A stretch of 64,000 nt of DNA from Pseudomonas campi (GTDB lineage Bacteria > Pseudomonadota > Gammaproteobacteria > Pseudomonadales > Pseudomonadaceae). Each line of letters opens with the position of its first letter. Within the stretch, counting starts at the first letter, position 1. The notes under the pieces are model-generated. The model saw nothing but the letters and a program-made list of their open reading frames with translations, searched no databases and was not told the DNA's origin. This document shows, one piece after another, positions 53,886-63,886 of this stretch. Made by a program: the position numbers and the translations under genes. Where the stretch lies: NCBI RefSeq assembly GCF_013200955.2, contig NZ_CP053697.2, positions 3,038,001 through 3,102,000 on the forward strand, written 5' to 3'.

Positions 53886-55976
53886 ATGCAGACCTTCTTC
53901 ATCGCCCCCACCGGCTTCGGTGTCGGCCTCACCTCGATCAGCCTCGGCCTGGTTCGTGCCCTGGAGCGCGACGGCCTGAAGGTCGGTTTCTTCAAGCCGA
54001 TCGCCCAGCCCCATCCCGGTGACGCAGGCCCGGAGCGTTCCACCGAACTGATCGCTCGCACCCTCGGCCTGAAGCCGCCCAAGCCACTCGACCTGGCACG
54101 GGTCGAGCACATGCTCGGCGACGGTCACCTGGACGACCTGCTGGAGGAGATCGTCAGCCTCTACCAGCAGGCCAGCGAAGGCATGGACGTACTGATCGTC
54201 GAAGGCATGGTGCCAACCCGCCACGCCAGCTACGCGGCACGGATCAACGTGCACCTGGCGCGCAGCCTGGATGCCGAAATCATCCTGGTCTCGGCACCGG
54301 AGGGCGATTCGGCCCAGGCCATGACCGAGCTGTCCGACCGCATCGAGATCCAGGCCCAGCTGTTCGGCGGACCGCAAGAGCCGAAAGTGCTCGGCACCAT
54401 CCTCAACAAAGTGCGCGGCGAGGATTTCGCCGCGCGCCTGCAGGAGCTTTCGCCGCTGCTGAAGACCGAGCAGTTCCGTTTGCTCGGCTGTATTCCCTGG
54501 CAAGACGAACTGAATGCCGCGCGCACCCGTGACATTGCCGAGCTGCTCGGTGCGCGGGTGCTCAATGCCGGCGACTACGAGCAGCGTCGGGTGGCCAAGA
54601 TCGTCCTCTGTGCCCGCGCCGTGCCCAACACCGTGCAACTGCTGACGCCCGGCGTGCTGGTGGTGACCCCCGGCGACCGCGACGACATCATCCTCGCCAC
54701 CAGCCTGGCGGCCATGAATGGCGTGCCCCTGGCCGGCCTGTTGCTGTGCAGCGACTTCGCCCCGGACCCACGGATCATGGAGCTGTGCCGCGGCGCCCTG
54801 GCCAGCGGCCTGCCGGTGCTCAGCGTGAGCACCGGCTCCTACGACACGGCGACCAACCTCAACCGGCTGAACAAGGAAATTCCCATCGACGACCGCGAGC
54901 GGGCGGAGAAGGTCACCGAATTCGTCGCCAGCCATATCGACCACGACTGGCTCAAGCAGCGCTGCGGCAGCCCGCGCGAGGCGCGCATGTCGCCCCCGGC
55001 ATTCCGCTACCAGCTGATGCGCCGTGCCCAGGCAGCGAACAAGCGCATCGTCCTGCCCGAAGGCAGCGAGCCGCGCACCGTGCAGGCCGCCGCCATCTGC
55101 CAGGCGCGCGGCATCGCCCGCTGCGTGCTGCTGGCCAAGCCGGAAGCGGTGCAGGCGGTGGCCAAGGCCCAGGGCATCGAGCTGCCGCCAGGCCTGGAAA
55201 TCCTCGACCCGGACCTGATCCGCGAGCGCTATGTCGGGCCGATGGTCGAGCTGCGCAAGGGCAAGGGCCTCAATGCACCGATGGCCACCGCGCAACTGGA
55301 AGACACCGTGGTGATGGGCACCATGATGCTGGCCCTGGACGAGGTCGACGGCCTGGTCTCCGGCGCCATCCACACCACCGCCAACACCATCCGCCCGGCG
55401 CTGCAGCTGATCAAGACCGCGCCCGGCTACAACCTGGTGTCCTCGGTGTTCTTCATGCTGCTGCCGGATCAGGTGCTGGTGTACGGCGACTGCGCGGTAA
55501 ACCCCGACCCGAACGCGGCCGAGCTGGCCGAGATCGCCCTGCAGAGCGCCGCCTCCGCCGAAGCCTTCGGCATTGCCGCGCGGGTAGCAATGATCAGCTA
55601 CTCCACCGGCGATTCCGGCAGCGGCAGCGAGGTGGAAAAAGTCCGCGAAGCCACGCGCCTAGCCCGCGAACAGAACCCGCAGTTGCTGATCGATGGGCCG
55701 CTGCAATACGACGCCGCCGCCATCGCCAGCGTCGGCCTGCAGAAGGCACCGAACAGCCCGGTGGCCGGGCGCGCCACGGTGTTTATCTTCCCCGACCTGA
55801 ACACCGGCAACACCACCTACAAGGCAGTGCAGCGCAGTGCCGACTGCGTCAGTGTGGGGCCGATGCTGCAGGGCCTGCGCAAGCCGGTAAACGACCTGTC
55901 GCGCGGTGCCCTGGTCGACGACATCGTCTACACCATCGCCCTCACCGCCATCCAGGCGGCAGCCAGGGAGTCATAA
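53886..55976 (+). CDS. pta: Phosphate acetyltransferase, long form
   Basis: A 696-aa enzyme making acetyl-phosphate from acetyl-CoA. An N-terminal P-loop-like domain (about 1-220, APTGFGVGLTSISLGLVRAL) and DRTGG-type domain (about 220-350) precede the catalytic PTA_PTB domain (about 370-692, VMGTMMLALDEVDGLVSGAI, SVGPMLQGLRKPVNDLSRGA). Located 119 bp after ackA with a REP in the gap. Confidence 0.97.
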   Translation: MQTFFIAPTGFGVGLTSISLGLVRALERDGLKVGFFKPIAQPHPGDAGPERSTELIARTLGLKPPKPLDLARVEHMLGDGHLDDLLEEIVSLYQQASEGMDVLIVEGMVPTRHASYAARINVHLARSLDAEIILVSAPEGDSAQAMTELSDRIEIQAQLFGGPQEPKVLGTILNKVRGEDFAARLQELSPLLKTEQFRLLGCIPWQDELNAARTRDIAELLGARVLNAGDYEQRRVAKIVLCARAVPNTVQLLTPGVLVVTPGDRDDIILATSLAAMNGVPLAGLLLCSDFAPDPRIMELCRGALASGLPVLSVSTGSYDTATNLNRLNKEIPIDDRERAEKVTEFVASHIDHDWLKQRCGSPREARMSPPAFRYQLMRRAQAANKRIVLPEGSEPRTVQAAAICQARGIARCVLLAKPEAVQAVAKAQGIELPPGLEILDPDLIRERYVGPMVELRKGKGLNAPMATAQLEDTVVMGTMMLALDEVDGLVSGAIHTTANTIRPALQLIKTAPGYNLVSSVFFMLLPDQVLVYGDCAVNPDPNAAELAEIALQSAASAEAFGIAARVAMISYSTGDSGSGSEVEKVREATRLAREQNPQLLIDGPLQYDAAAIASVGLQKAPNSPVAGRATVFIFPDLNTGNTTYKAVQRSADCVSVGPMLQGLRKPVNDLSRGALVDDIVYTIALTAIQAAARES

Positions 55977-56040
55977 AAAGCTGTTCACGTTCTTTGCGTG
56001 TCCCCATGAACAGTGTGCAAGGCGAGTGCGATGCGCTTTT

Positions 56041-56178
56041 GCCCCCTCTCCCGTTCACGGGGGACGACTGCATGGATGTAGGTGGTAGAGCGATGCCGGA
56101 TGCCAAAGCCGAGGACTGGGGAGAGGGAGAGTTGACCAATACCCCCCAGCCCCTCACCACAAGTGGGAGAGGGGAGCT
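56041..56178. repeat. Split CCCCTCTCCCGT palindrome, copy 3
   Basis: CCCCCTCTCCCGTTCACGGG on the left and GGAGAGGGAGAG / GTGGGAGAGGGGAG on the right, interrupted by about 45 bp of unrelated sequence near 56064-56105. Confidence 0.45.
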
Positions 56179-56204
56179 TGGAAGCTCCGAGACCGGTTTA
56201 AAAA

Positions 56205-57509
56205 GGTTCATCGCGCTTTTCCGGGGAAGGCGGCCTTGATTTTCAGGAAGAAGTACGCCGAGTCCCGGAAGCCATAGGCCATACGTTTGATCACCTTGAT
56301 GCGGTTGTTAACACCCTCAAGGACGCTGGTGTGCATGGGGAAGCGAGCACTGGCGAGGATGCCCCGGACGTATTTGCGCAGGTTGCGGGCAAAGCGTTGT
56401 AGCGGCGCCAGGCCGCTGTCCCGGGCGTGCCGCAGCCAGGTTCGCCAACGCCGCCAGCCCTCCCGCACACTGGGGGCGTACCAGACTTCCTTTAACGCAT
56501 CCTTGAGCACATAGACCGTGGCCAGTGGCTGGTTGGCAGCGAGCAATTCTTGCAACTGCACGACCTGCCCGTCCTTGAGGTTTTCGCGATTGCGTAGCAG
56601 TAGCCAGCGGCTTTGCTTGACCACCTTGCGCGCCGGTTTGTCTTCGCGCAGGAGGTTGGCCTGATCGACCCGGATCCGGTCGATCACGTCACGACCGTAG
56701 CGCGCTACCACATGGAACAGGTCGTATACCACTTCGGCCTTTGGGCAGTGCTGCCGCACTTCCAGGTCGAAAGCGGTGTTCATATCCATGGCCACCGCCT
56801 CAATCTGCTGGCACCGCTCACCGAGCAGTTCGAAGAATGGACGGATCGCCTCGCGGCTGTTGCCGTGGCCGACCCACAGCACCCGCGTCCGCTCGGCATC
56901 CATGATCACCGTGGCGTAGCGATGACCCTTGTGCAAAGCAAACTCGTCCATCACCAGCCGGCGTACGTCGCCCGGCTCGAAGCCACCCACCTCAGCTTCC
57001 AAACGGCGTTTGTCGAGCGTCTTGAGCGTGTGCCAGTGCAGGCCAGTGAGGCGGCTAATGTGGCTGATGGGCAACAGTTGCAACAAGCTTTCGAGCCAGA
57101 TCCGTAAACGCTGAGTCAGGCGGGACGATGGCTCCAGCCAGGCAATCCGCTCGGTCACCCGCCCACAGCCCAAGCAGTCGACGCGGCGCACCGGCAGTTG
57201 GAGCAGAACACGCTGATCCAGCAGATCACGGTCACGCACCTGACGGATGCGCCGCTCGTGGATCAACGGACAGGGTTTGGCACACCGGCTGCAAATCGGT
57301 AGGCGCTCGGCCTGAGGTTCAAGACTGATTAGCAGGGTGTCGTGAGTGGATTGGCGACAGGCGACGACTTCGTAGCCTGGCCAGAAAGCAGCAAGATCAA
57401 TAGGATGCACGGCGACAGCAGGGTGTGGGGGTTGGTGTGTTTGGCGACTGCCAATTTACCCACTACCCTGACTGTCAACGCGCTCTTCCCCCAGAGTCCG
57501 CGAAGAGCC
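56205..57509 (-). mobile_element. ISL3-family insertion sequence, about 1305 bp
   Basis: One transposase gene bounded by imperfect 25-bp inverted repeats: left GGTTCATCGCGCTTTTCCGG.., right end reading inward GGCTCTTCGCGGACTCTGGG.. (17 of 25 positions match). The flanking 8-mers TTTAAAAA and ATAAAAAA agree at 6 of 8 positions, so the target duplication is imperfect or the ends are off by a few bases. The right end lies next to the slyX-side terminator. Confidence 0.75.
56208..57410 (-). CDS. ISL3-family transposase
   Basis: A 400-aa DDE transposase. N-terminal zinc-binding ICSRCAKPC and VDCLGCGRV (four Cys), a helix-turn-helix (ISHISRLTGLHWHTLKTLD), then catalytic Asp residues in RLVMDEFALHKGHRY and AVAMDMNTAF, and a C-terminal Glu in TSVLEGVNNRIKVIKR. 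Appears intact. The stop codon falls inside the left inverted repeat. Confidence 0.93.
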   Translation of the reverse strand: MHPIDLAAFWPGYEVVACRQSTHDTLLISLEPQAERLPICSRCAKPCPLIHERRIRQVRDRDLLDQRVLLQLPVRRVDCLGCGRVTERIAWLEPSSRLTQRLRIWLESLLQLLPISHISRLTGLHWHTLKTLDKRRLEAEVGGFEPGDVRRLVMDEFALHKGHRYATVIMDAERTRVLWVGHGNSREAIRPFFELLGERCQQIEAVAMDMNTAFDLEVRQHCPKAEVVYDLFHVVARYGRDVIDRIRVDQANLLREDKPARKVVKQSRWLLLRNRENLKDGQVVQLQELLAANQPLATVYVLKDALKEVWYAPSVREGWRRWRTWLRHARDSGLAPLQRFARNLRKYVRGILASARFPMHTSVLEGVNNRIKVIKRMAYGFRDSAYFFLKIKAAFPGKAR

Positions 57510-57510
57510 A

Positions 57511-57544
57511 TAAAAAAGCCCGGCACACTGGCGGGGCTTTTTAT
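57511..57544 (-). terminator. Terminator of slyX
   Basis: Imperfect stem AAAAAGCCCGGC/GCGGGGCTTTTT flanked by A and T runs, 10 bp after the slyX stop on the leftward side; directly next to the IS right end. Confidence 0.7.
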
Positions 57545-57554
57545 TACCTGACTG

Positions 57555-57761
57555 TCAGTAATGCGGTGGCGGCGCCTCGCCTTCATCCAGGCCAAACTGG
57601 CCCTGCATTTCCTCCTGGCGCCGGGCCAAAGCCGCCAACTGCAATTGCAGGCGCTCGACAATTCGTTGCTGCTCAACCAGAACATCATTGAGTGCGGCAA
57701 TGGTGTCATCCTGAAAAGCCTGGCGGCTTTCCAACTCGACAATGCGCTGTTCCAGATTCAT
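57555..57761 (-). CDS. slyX: SlyX family protein
   Basis: A 68-aa coiled-coil protein ([38 protein letters not shown]) ending in the conserved PPPHY. Function unknown. It starts 3 bp after the HIT gene and is co-transcribed with it. Confidence 0.93.
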   Translation of the reverse strand: MNLEQRIVELESRQAFQDDTIAALNDVLVEQQRIVERLQLQLAALARRQEEMQGQFGLDEGEAPPPHY

Positions 57762-57764
57762 GCA

Positions 57765-58190
57765 TCAACCCTCGGCAAAGCAGAAGTCTTCCGTCAAAAC
57801 CAGACGCAGGCGCTCACGCACAGCTGCAATCTGCTCAGGCTCGTAAGCCTTGGCGGGATGCTTGCCCCAGACCGGCGCAGGCCAGGCAGCATCCTCTCGC
57901 CGCCGCACAATCACATGCATATGCAGCTGACTGACCACATTACCCAATGTCGCGACATTCATCTTGTCGGCCACAAAGGCATCCTTGAGCGTTTCCGCCA
58001 GACGCGTGGTTTCCAGCCAGAGCGCCTGCTGATCGGCGTTATCGAGCTGGAACAGCTCGCTCACAGCCTCACGCCGCGGCACCAGGATGAACCAGGGGTA
58101 ACTGGCATCATTCATCAGCAGCAGGCGACAAAGGGGGAAATCTCCAATCAGCAACGTGTCCTGCTGCAAGCGTGAATCCAGGGTAAACAT
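57765..58190 (-). CDS. HIT-domain protein
   Basis: A 141-aa nucleotide-binding hydrolase/transferase. The histidine triad is QLHMHVIVR (near residue 94), with FILVPRREAVSELFQL upstream. The ATG at 58190 is preferred (MFTLDSRLQQD), in line with family N-termini; an upstream in-frame ATG at 58205 is possible. Confidence 0.9.
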   Translation of the reverse strand: MFTLDSRLQQDTLLIGDFPLCRLLLMNDASYPWFILVPRREAVSELFQLDNADQQALWLETTRLAETLKDAFVADKMNVATLGNVVSQLHMHVIVRRREDAAWPAPVWGKHPAKAYEPEQIAAVRERLRLVLTEDFCFAEG

Positions 58191-59078
58191 CAGACCTTTC
58201 CTCAAGTTCGAAAGCCCATCGATAACAGGTACAAAGAATAACGGCAGAACCGAGTCAGTTCACTCAACTTCAGCAATCCAATCCGGCACCTTCCCCAGTG
58301 CCGCGCCCCACCCCAAGGCGCCTCCGCCACCACTTGCACAAGAACAGGCCATAAAGCCTTGCCGCAGCCGGCCAACAAAGATCACGCCCCGCACGACAAA
58401 CCGAACCCGGCGAGCAGGCATCATGCGCCATAGAAGCCAGGTGGCGCGCCCCGAAGGACAACCCCCTCGCCCGACTTCGCGCGCAATCCAGCCCACCGCC
58501 CCGACGCAATGCACAGCCGCACCACTATTGTGCATAAGCGCAACGCGAATTCGACTCAGCGTTACCTGCGGGTAGTTTTTTCCTTACAGAATCAGGCTGC
58601 GGTAACGAAATGCTCGATACGGCAGCCCGTTAAGCCCTCTATAGCAGGCGCTAGCGCACAGCAGGAAGGCCCGAAACAGAAGCCAGACACCCATTAAACA
58701 AGCCGCTCAGGCAAGTTTTTGGGGGCATCTGGCATTTTGTGCACGGATGTTGCTATACATCCTGCACTCGGCAAAAACTCGATGCCTGTCGGTCCGCTAA
58801 GCCACCTCGCAAAGTCTCGAAGAAGAGCTCTAAGCGATTGGATTTGCAGACCTTTCAGGAACCGAAAAGCTGATGATTGAAGCGACTGAAAGCTACGGAA
58901 TTGCGACATGGCGCATAGGATTTTGCGACATCGCCGTAAATAATCCGTAGGGAATAAGTGGCAACTGTCGCCAACTAATTCGTCGTGCTATAAGTTAGCG
59001 CCGACACAAAAAGAAAGAGCCGCCCATACAACAACTAATTGGGTAGCACAACTCTTCTAAACCAAAGGAGCAATCACA
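58191..59078. other. Long intergenic region before oprD
   Basis: About 890 bp without a supportable gene. Minus-strand frames at 58260-58535 (91 aa) and 58694-58909 (71 aa) are open but have no ribosome site or recognised domain; the first ends in a protein-like LGKVPDWIAEVE and could be real. The last 200 bp are AT-richer and probably hold the oprD promoter and leader. Confidence 0.5.
58986..58994 (+). promoter_or_regulatory. Candidate extended -10 for oprD
   Basis: TGCTATAAG (TGn-TATAAT-like) 85 bp before the oprD start. The -35 region is not convincing. Confidence 0.35.
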
Positions 59079-60359
59079 ATGCAAGTGATGAAGTGGAGCG
59101 CACTGGCCCTGGCCGTAACCGCCGGTACCACCCAACTGGCTTTCGCCAGCGCACAATCCGAGTCGAAAGGCCTTATTGAAGATACCAGCTTCGACATCTT
59201 CAACCGCGCCCTGTACATGAACCGCGACTTCCGCAATGGCGCCACCAACAGTGCCAGCACTTCCGCCAACCCGGCGGGCTATCGTGAAGAGACCGGCCTG
59301 GGCATTCGTCTGCTGCTCGAATCCGGCTTCACCCAAGGCACCGTTGGTGTCGGTGTTGACGCCCACTCGCTCTCCAGCATCAAGATCGACAGTGGTCGCG
59401 GCAAATACGGCAACGGTCTGTTCGACCAAACCGGCGACGGCCGTGCTGATGACACCCAAACTGAAGTTGGCGGCGCCATCAAGTTCCGTGTTTCCGACAC
59501 CGTACTGAAACACGGCAACATGTTTGTCGGTAGCCCGGTGCTCTCCACCGACGACAGCCGCATCCTGCCGGAAGTCGCCACTGGCACCTACCTGGTCAGC
59601 AACGAAATCGAAGGCCTGGAGCTGAGCGCAGGTCGCTTTACCGCCCTGAGCAGCCAAGCATCCAGTGATCGCGACACCGTTGAACTGACCGAAGGCGACA
59701 TCTTCGGTGCCAGCTACGCCTTCACCGACAACTTCAGTGCAGCCCTCCACCACGGTGACTTCGAGGACTACCACAAGAAGACCTATCTCAACTTCAACTA
59801 CACCCTGCCGCTGGCCGATGAGCAGTCGCTGAACTTCGACTTCAACGGCTACCGCACCACCGACGAAGGTGATGCTCTGGCAGGCGAGATCGACAACAAG
59901 ATCTGGAGCCTGGCAGCCGGTTACACCTTCGGCGCTCACACCCTCACCCTGGCTCACCAGCGCTCCTCTGGCGATACCCGCTACTCCTACGGCTACGTAG
60001 ACGGCGGCGGCACCGTGTGGCTGAACAACTCCGTTCAGTTCTCCGACTTCGACGCCCAAGACGAGCGGTCCTATCAGGCTCGTTACGACCTCGATATGGA
60101 AACCTTCGGTGTACCGGGCCTGAGCTTCATGACTCGTTACATCACTGGTGACGACATCACCACCAGCTCTGGCGAAGAAGGTAAAGAGCACGAGTGGAAC
60201 TTCGAGACCAAGTACGTCATCCAGGAAGGCGCCGCCAAGGATCTGTCCTTCCGCGTACGTCACGCCATCTGGCGTGCCAACGACGCGTACAACGCTGACT
60301 ACAGCGCTGACCTGAACGACACCCGCCTGATCGTCGAGTACCCGCTGGACGTGCTGTAA
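59079..60359 (+). CDS. oprD: OprD-family outer-membrane porin
   Basis: A 426-aa 18-strand porin. Signal peptide ALAVTAGTTQLAFA; the mature start resembles P. aeruginosa OprD (SKGLIEDTSFDIFNRALYMN). Family features: ESGFTQGTVGVGVDAHS, ARYDLDMETFGVPGLSFMTR and the C-terminal DTRLIVEYPLDVL strand. OprD takes up basic amino acids and admits carbapenems, but substrate in this species is inferred only from locus and similarity. AAAGGAG precedes the ATG; strong terminator follows. Confidence 0.94.
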   Translation: MQVMKWSALALAVTAGTTQLAFASAQSESKGLIEDTSFDIFNRALYMNRDFRNGATNSASTSANPAGYREETGLGIRLLLESGFTQGTVGVGVDAHSLSSIKIDSGRGKYGNGLFDQTGDGRADDTQTEVGGAIKFRVSDTVLKHGNMFVGSPVLSTDDSRILPEVATGTYLVSNEIEGLELSAGRFTALSSQASSDRDTVELTEGDIFGASYAFTDNFSAALHHGDFEDYHKKTYLNFNYTLPLADEQSLNFDFNGYRTTDEGDALAGEIDNKIWSLAAGYTFGAHTLTLAHQRSSGDTRYSYGYVDGGGTVWLNNSVQFSDFDAQDERSYQARYDLDMETFGVPGLSFMTRYITGDDITTSSGEEGKEHEWNFETKYVIQEGAAKDLSFRVRHAIWRANDAYNADYSADLNDTRLIVEYPLDVL

Positions 60360-60384
60360 GTCCAAGCAGTACTTAAATCAGTGC

Positions 60385-60417
60385 AAAAAGAACCCGGCCT
60401 AGGCCGGGTTCTTTTTT
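60385..60417 (+). terminator. Terminator of oprD
   Basis: A perfect 16-bp palindromic stem, AAAAAGAACCCGGCCT/AGGCCGGGTTCTTTTT, with T-run. Confidence 0.93.
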
Positions 60418-60432
60418 ATCCCCTGGTGCAAC

Positions 60433-60849
60433 TCACAAAGGCAGCGCGTAGGTTCCCGTCACATGCGCCACCAGCTCCTCCTCCGCACCTAGCGAATAGA
60501 GCTGCACTTCGCACACCGCCTGACGTTTCGACAGCCGCAGAATGCGCGCCTCGGCCAGTAAATCCACGGGCTTCGGCTTGGCCAGGAAGTTGATGTTCAG
60601 GTTGGACGTCACCGCCATCTCTACGCGCCCCAAGCGCCCCAGCACCACCGCATACATGGCCGCATCGGCCAGCGACATGATGGTCGGCCCGGACAGCGTG
60701 CCGCCCGGACGCACCAGCTTGCCGTGGAACGGCACCCTGGCCACCGCCCGCTCCGTATCCAGGTGATCAATCCGCAGATCGATATCCTCGGCCATCGGCA
60801 CCCCGGCGCGAATCAGCGCCTGCACCTGCTCAGCGGTCAACTCTGCCAC
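60433..60849 (-). CDS. Hotdog-fold thioesterase (PaaI/YiiD-like)
   Basis: A 138-aa protein with the hotdog core: RPGGTLSGPTIMSLADAAMY (catalytic-region helix) and TSNLNINFLAKPKP. Start chosen at GTG 60849, with GGGAG upstream and VAELTAEQVQALI as N-terminus. The much longer frame to 62529 is only the antisense of proS. Likely acyl-CoA thioesterase; substrate unknown. Same place as PA0957, divergent from proS. Confidence 0.88.
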   Translation of the reverse strand: MAELTAEQVQALIRAGVPMAEDIDLRIDHLDTERAVARVPFHGKLVRPGGTLSGPTIMSLADAAMYAVVLGRLGRVEMAVTSNLNINFLAKPKPVDLLAEARILRLSKRQAVCEVQLYSLGAEEELVAHVTGTYALPL

Positions 60850-60942
60850 CTTCAACTCCCGGTCTGATCCTGTACGCCACAGGACTGTCCCCGTACAATG
60901 CCGAGTCATTCTTTGCCCTCGCAACCGACAGAACGGCCAAAC

Positions 60943-62658
60943 ATGCGTACCAGTCAGTACCTGCTCTCGACTCTCAAAGAAACCCCATCCGACGCCGTGG
61001 TGATCAGCCACCAGCTGATGCTGCGCGCGGGCATGATCCGCAAGCTGGCATCCGGTCTCTACACCTGGCTGCCCATGGGGCTGCGCGTGCTGCGCAAGGC
61101 CGAGGCCATCGTTCGCGAAGAAATGAACGCCGCTGGCGCCTTGGAAGTGCTGATGCCAGCCATCCAGCCCGCCGAGCTGTGGCAGGAGTCGGGACGTTGG
61201 GAGCAGTATGGTCCCGAGTTGCTGCGCATCAAGGATCGCCACGGCCGCGAGTTCTGCGTCGGCCCTACCCATGAAGAAGTGATCACCGATCTGGCGCGCA
61301 ACGAGCTGAACAGCTACAAGCAGCTGCCGATCAACCTGTACCAGATCCAGACCAAGTTCCGCGACGAAATCCGTCCGCGCTTCGGCCTGATGCGTGGCCG
61401 CGAGTTCCTGATGAAGGACGCCTACTCCTTCCACCTCGACCAGGCCTCGCTGCAGCAGACCTACGACCGCATGCACCAGGCCTACTGCAACGTGTTCAGC
61501 CGCCTGGGCCTGAACTTCCGCCCGGTACAGGCCGATACCGGCTCGATCGGTGGCACTGGCTCCCACGAATTCCATGTACTGGCCGAGTCCGGTGAAGACG
61601 ATATCGCCTTCAGCGACGCCTCCGACTACGCCGCCAACATCGAGAAAGCCGAAGCCATTCCGCGTGAAACCAGCCGCGCCGTCGCCAGCGAAGAACTGCG
61701 CCTGGTCGATACGCCGAACGCCAAGACCATCGAGGAGCTGGTCAGCCAGTTCAACCTTGCCATCGAAAAGACCGTCAAGACCCTGGTGGTACACGCCGCC
61801 GAGGAAGGCAAGCTGATCGCCCTGATCGTCCGTGGCGATCACGAACTGAACGAAATCAAGGCAGCCAACCACGAGCTGGTCGCCAGCCCGCTGGTGTTCG
61901 CCTCGGAAGCCGAGCTGCGCGCCGCCATCGGCGCCGGCGCTGGCTCCCTCGGCCCGCTGAACCTGCCGTTGCCGTGCATCATCGACCGCTCCGTGGCCCT
62001 GATGAGCGATTTCGCCGCCGGCGCCAACATCGACGACAAGCACTACTTCGGCGTCAACTGGGAGCGCGACCTGCCGCTGTCGGCAGTCGCCGACCTGCGC
62101 AACGTGGTGGCCGGCGACCCGAGCCCGGATGGTCAGGGCACCCTGGTGATCAAGCGCGGCATCGAAGTCGGGCATATCTTCCAGCTCGGCACCAAGTACA
62201 GCGAAGCCCTGGGCTGCAAGGTACTGGGGGAAGGCGGCAAGCCGATCACCCTGACCATGGGCTGCTACGGCATCGGCGTCTCGCGCGTTGTGGCGGCCGC
62301 CATCGAGCAGAACTGGGACGAGCGCGGCATCCTCTGGAGCGACGCCCTGGCGCCCTTCCAGATTGCCCTGGTACCGATGAAGTACGACAACGAAGCCGTG
62401 CGCGAAGCCACCGACAAGCTGTATGCCGAACTGACGGCAGCTGGCTATGAAGTGCTGCTGGATGATCGCGACAAGAAGACCAGCCCCGGGGTGAAGTTCG
62501 CCGACATGGAGCTGATCGGCATTCCGCATCGCATCGTGGTCAGCGACCGTGGCCTGGCCGAGGGCAACCTCGAGTACAAGAACCGTCGCGACGCCGAAGC
62601 GCAGCCCGTATCCGCCGCAGACATCCTGTCGTTCATCAAGGCCCGTACCGGTCGTTAA
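60943..62658 (+). CDS. proS: Prolyl-tRNA synthetase
   Basis: A 571-aa class IIa synthetase of the long bacterial type. Motif 1 region [15 protein letters not shown], motif 2 [19 protein letters not shown], the INS editing domain (about 225-400), motif 3 [16 protein letters not shown] and the anticodon-binding domain. The ATG at 60943 begins [15 protein letters not shown], the family N-terminus; the upstream ATG at 60898 is not needed. Confidence 0.98.
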   Translation: MRTSQYLLSTLKETPSDAVVISHQLMLRAGMIRKLASGLYTWLPMGLRVLRKAEAIVREEMNAAGALEVLMPAIQPAELWQESGRWEQYGPELLRIKDRHGREFCVGPTHEEVITDLARNELNSYKQLPINLYQIQTKFRDEIRPRFGLMRGREFLMKDAYSFHLDQASLQQTYDRMHQAYCNVFSRLGLNFRPVQADTGSIGGTGSHEFHVLAESGEDDIAFSDASDYAANIEKAEAIPRETSRAVASEELRLVDTPNAKTIEELVSQFNLAIEKTVKTLVVHAAEEGKLIALIVRGDHELNEIKAANHELVASPLVFASEAELRAAIGAGAGSLGPLNLPLPCIIDRSVALMSDFAAGANIDDKHYFGVNWERDLPLSAVADLRNVVAGDPSPDGQGTLVIKRGIEVGHIFQLGTKYSEALGCKVLGEGGKPITLTMGCYGIGVSRVVAAAIEQNWDERGILWSDALAPFQIALVPMKYDNEAVREATDKLYAELTAAGYEVLLDDRDKKTSPGVKFADMELIGIPHRIVVSDRGLAEGNLEYKNRRDAEAQPVSAADILSFIKARTGR

Positions 62659-62682
62659 TCCAGGCAGTCAACAAGAGCCATC

Positions 62683-63633
62683 ATGTTCAAGCGAAGCACC
62701 CTGCGCCTCGGCGCCTCCCTGGCTGGCGCCCTCCTCCTGGTGGGCTGCGCCAACCATCTGCCACAACGCAGTGAGCAGGAGGAACGCTTCGAGCGCAGAC
62801 TGCTCGACCACAGCCTGCAGATCGATGTCGGCGAGCCGCGCGTACTCGAACTGCCACAGCGGCGGGTACGCGTGCAGGAGCAGAAGACCTTCGAAGTCAC
62901 CGAGTTCGAAGTGACCCGCCGCTATGACCGCTACACCCCCTATCAGCCCTGGCGCGAGCTCTACGAAGTGCCTCTGGGAGCGGTCGCGGTAGTCGCCGGA
63001 GTGGGTGCCAACGTGCTCAACGTGATCATGCTGGGTCGCCTGCCCGACAGCGCCACCAAGGACTGGATCAGCTACGGCTTTGCCGGCCTCAACCCGGCGA
63101 TGAACGTCGAGTCCAATGGCCGTTCGCAACAGAACCTGGCCAGCCTCGACGAGCGCCAGCTGGACAAGCGCATGGATTACTCGAGCCTGCCCTGGATCGA
63201 ACGCCCGGTGCTGGTCAAGGCGGGTGAAAAGACCCACGAGCTGAGCACCGACCGCAATGGCATGCTGCGCCTGAACCTGCTCGATGATCCCTTTGCCGAA
63301 GAAGACGTGACCCGCATCGGCACCCTGCTACTGAGTGTCGAAGACCCGCTGGATAACACCCGTGCCGATGCCAGCCTGCTGGTCAGTCGCACCCTGCGCG
63401 GCAAGCTGCAGGAAGCCCACCACCTGATCTACGACGACTTGGAAGACGACGAAGTGGCGCAGTGGGTACACCGGGTCAAGCGCCTGTCCGACCTTGGTCT
63501 GGAAGAGGAAGCCAGCGAACTGGAGCAGAGCCTGATCGAGCTGACCCGCAACGATCCGGAACTGCAGCAGGAATTCCTCGGCAAGCTGATGAAAGACGCC
63601 GGGCGTCTGGTTGCCGATCCCGGCAGCGACTAA
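62683..63633 (+). CDS. Lipoprotein of unknown function
   Basis: A 316-aa lipoprotein with lipobox LLVGC (Cys22). One internal hydrophobic segment (VAVVAGVGANVLNVIML) and a charged C-terminal helix (LEEEASELEQSLIELTRND). It starts 24 bp after proS and is probably co-transcribed. Conserved at this position in Pseudomonas (PA0955-like). A family B repeat begins at its stop codon. Confidence 0.85.
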   Translation: MFKRSTLRLGASLAGALLLVGCANHLPQRSEQEERFERRLLDHSLQIDVGEPRVLELPQRRVRVQEQKTFEVTEFEVTRRYDRYTPYQPWRELYEVPLGAVAVVAGVGANVLNVIMLGRLPDSATKDWISYGFAGLNPAMNVESNGRSQQNLASLDERQLDKRMDYSSLPWIERPVLVKAGEKTHELSTDRNGMLRLNLLDDPFAEEDVTRIGTLLLSVEDPLDNTRADASLLVSRTLRGKLQEAHHLIYDDLEDDEVAQWVHRVKRLSDLGLEEEASELEQSLIELTRNDPELQQEFLGKLMKDAGRLVADPGSD

Positions 63634-63857
63634 GAACCTGCCTCGGATCTCTTGATCGTCGGCCATGCTGCGTTGCAACGTAGTAACAGCCGAAGGCTGG
63701 TCAATTGGGCTCGGAAAGTCGCTTGCGACTAACGCGCTTCAGCGCGGCCCGAAGGGCGAGTGCAACGAGTACTGCTCATTTACGGCTTGTAAACTCCGCG
63801 CCCTCGCCCCATCTCGCCTTGCCTGGCTCTAGCTCAAAAGATCCGAAACAGGTTCTG
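63634..63857 (+). repeat. MITE-like family B, copy 4 (full)
   Basis: Begins GAACCTGCCTCGGATCTCTT and ends AAGATCCGAAACAGGTTC: imperfect terminal inverted repeats of about 20 bp. It contains the blocks GGAAAGTCGCTTGCGACTAA, TGCTCATTTACGGCTTGTAA and GGCTCTAGCTCAAAAGATCC shared with the other copies. Non-coding. Confidence 0.7.
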
Positions 63858-63886
63858 AAGTTAAAGCCAAGCGCAGCAAACTGCGC

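Noticed and set aside
58260..58535. 91-aa minus-strand frame before oprD
   Set aside because: No ribosome site, no recognised family; the C-terminus looks protein-like, so it is mentioned only in the interval entry.
60433..62529. 698-aa minus-strand open frame
   Set aside because: Only the last 138 codons (60433-60849) are a real hotdog thioesterase; the rest is antisense of proS.
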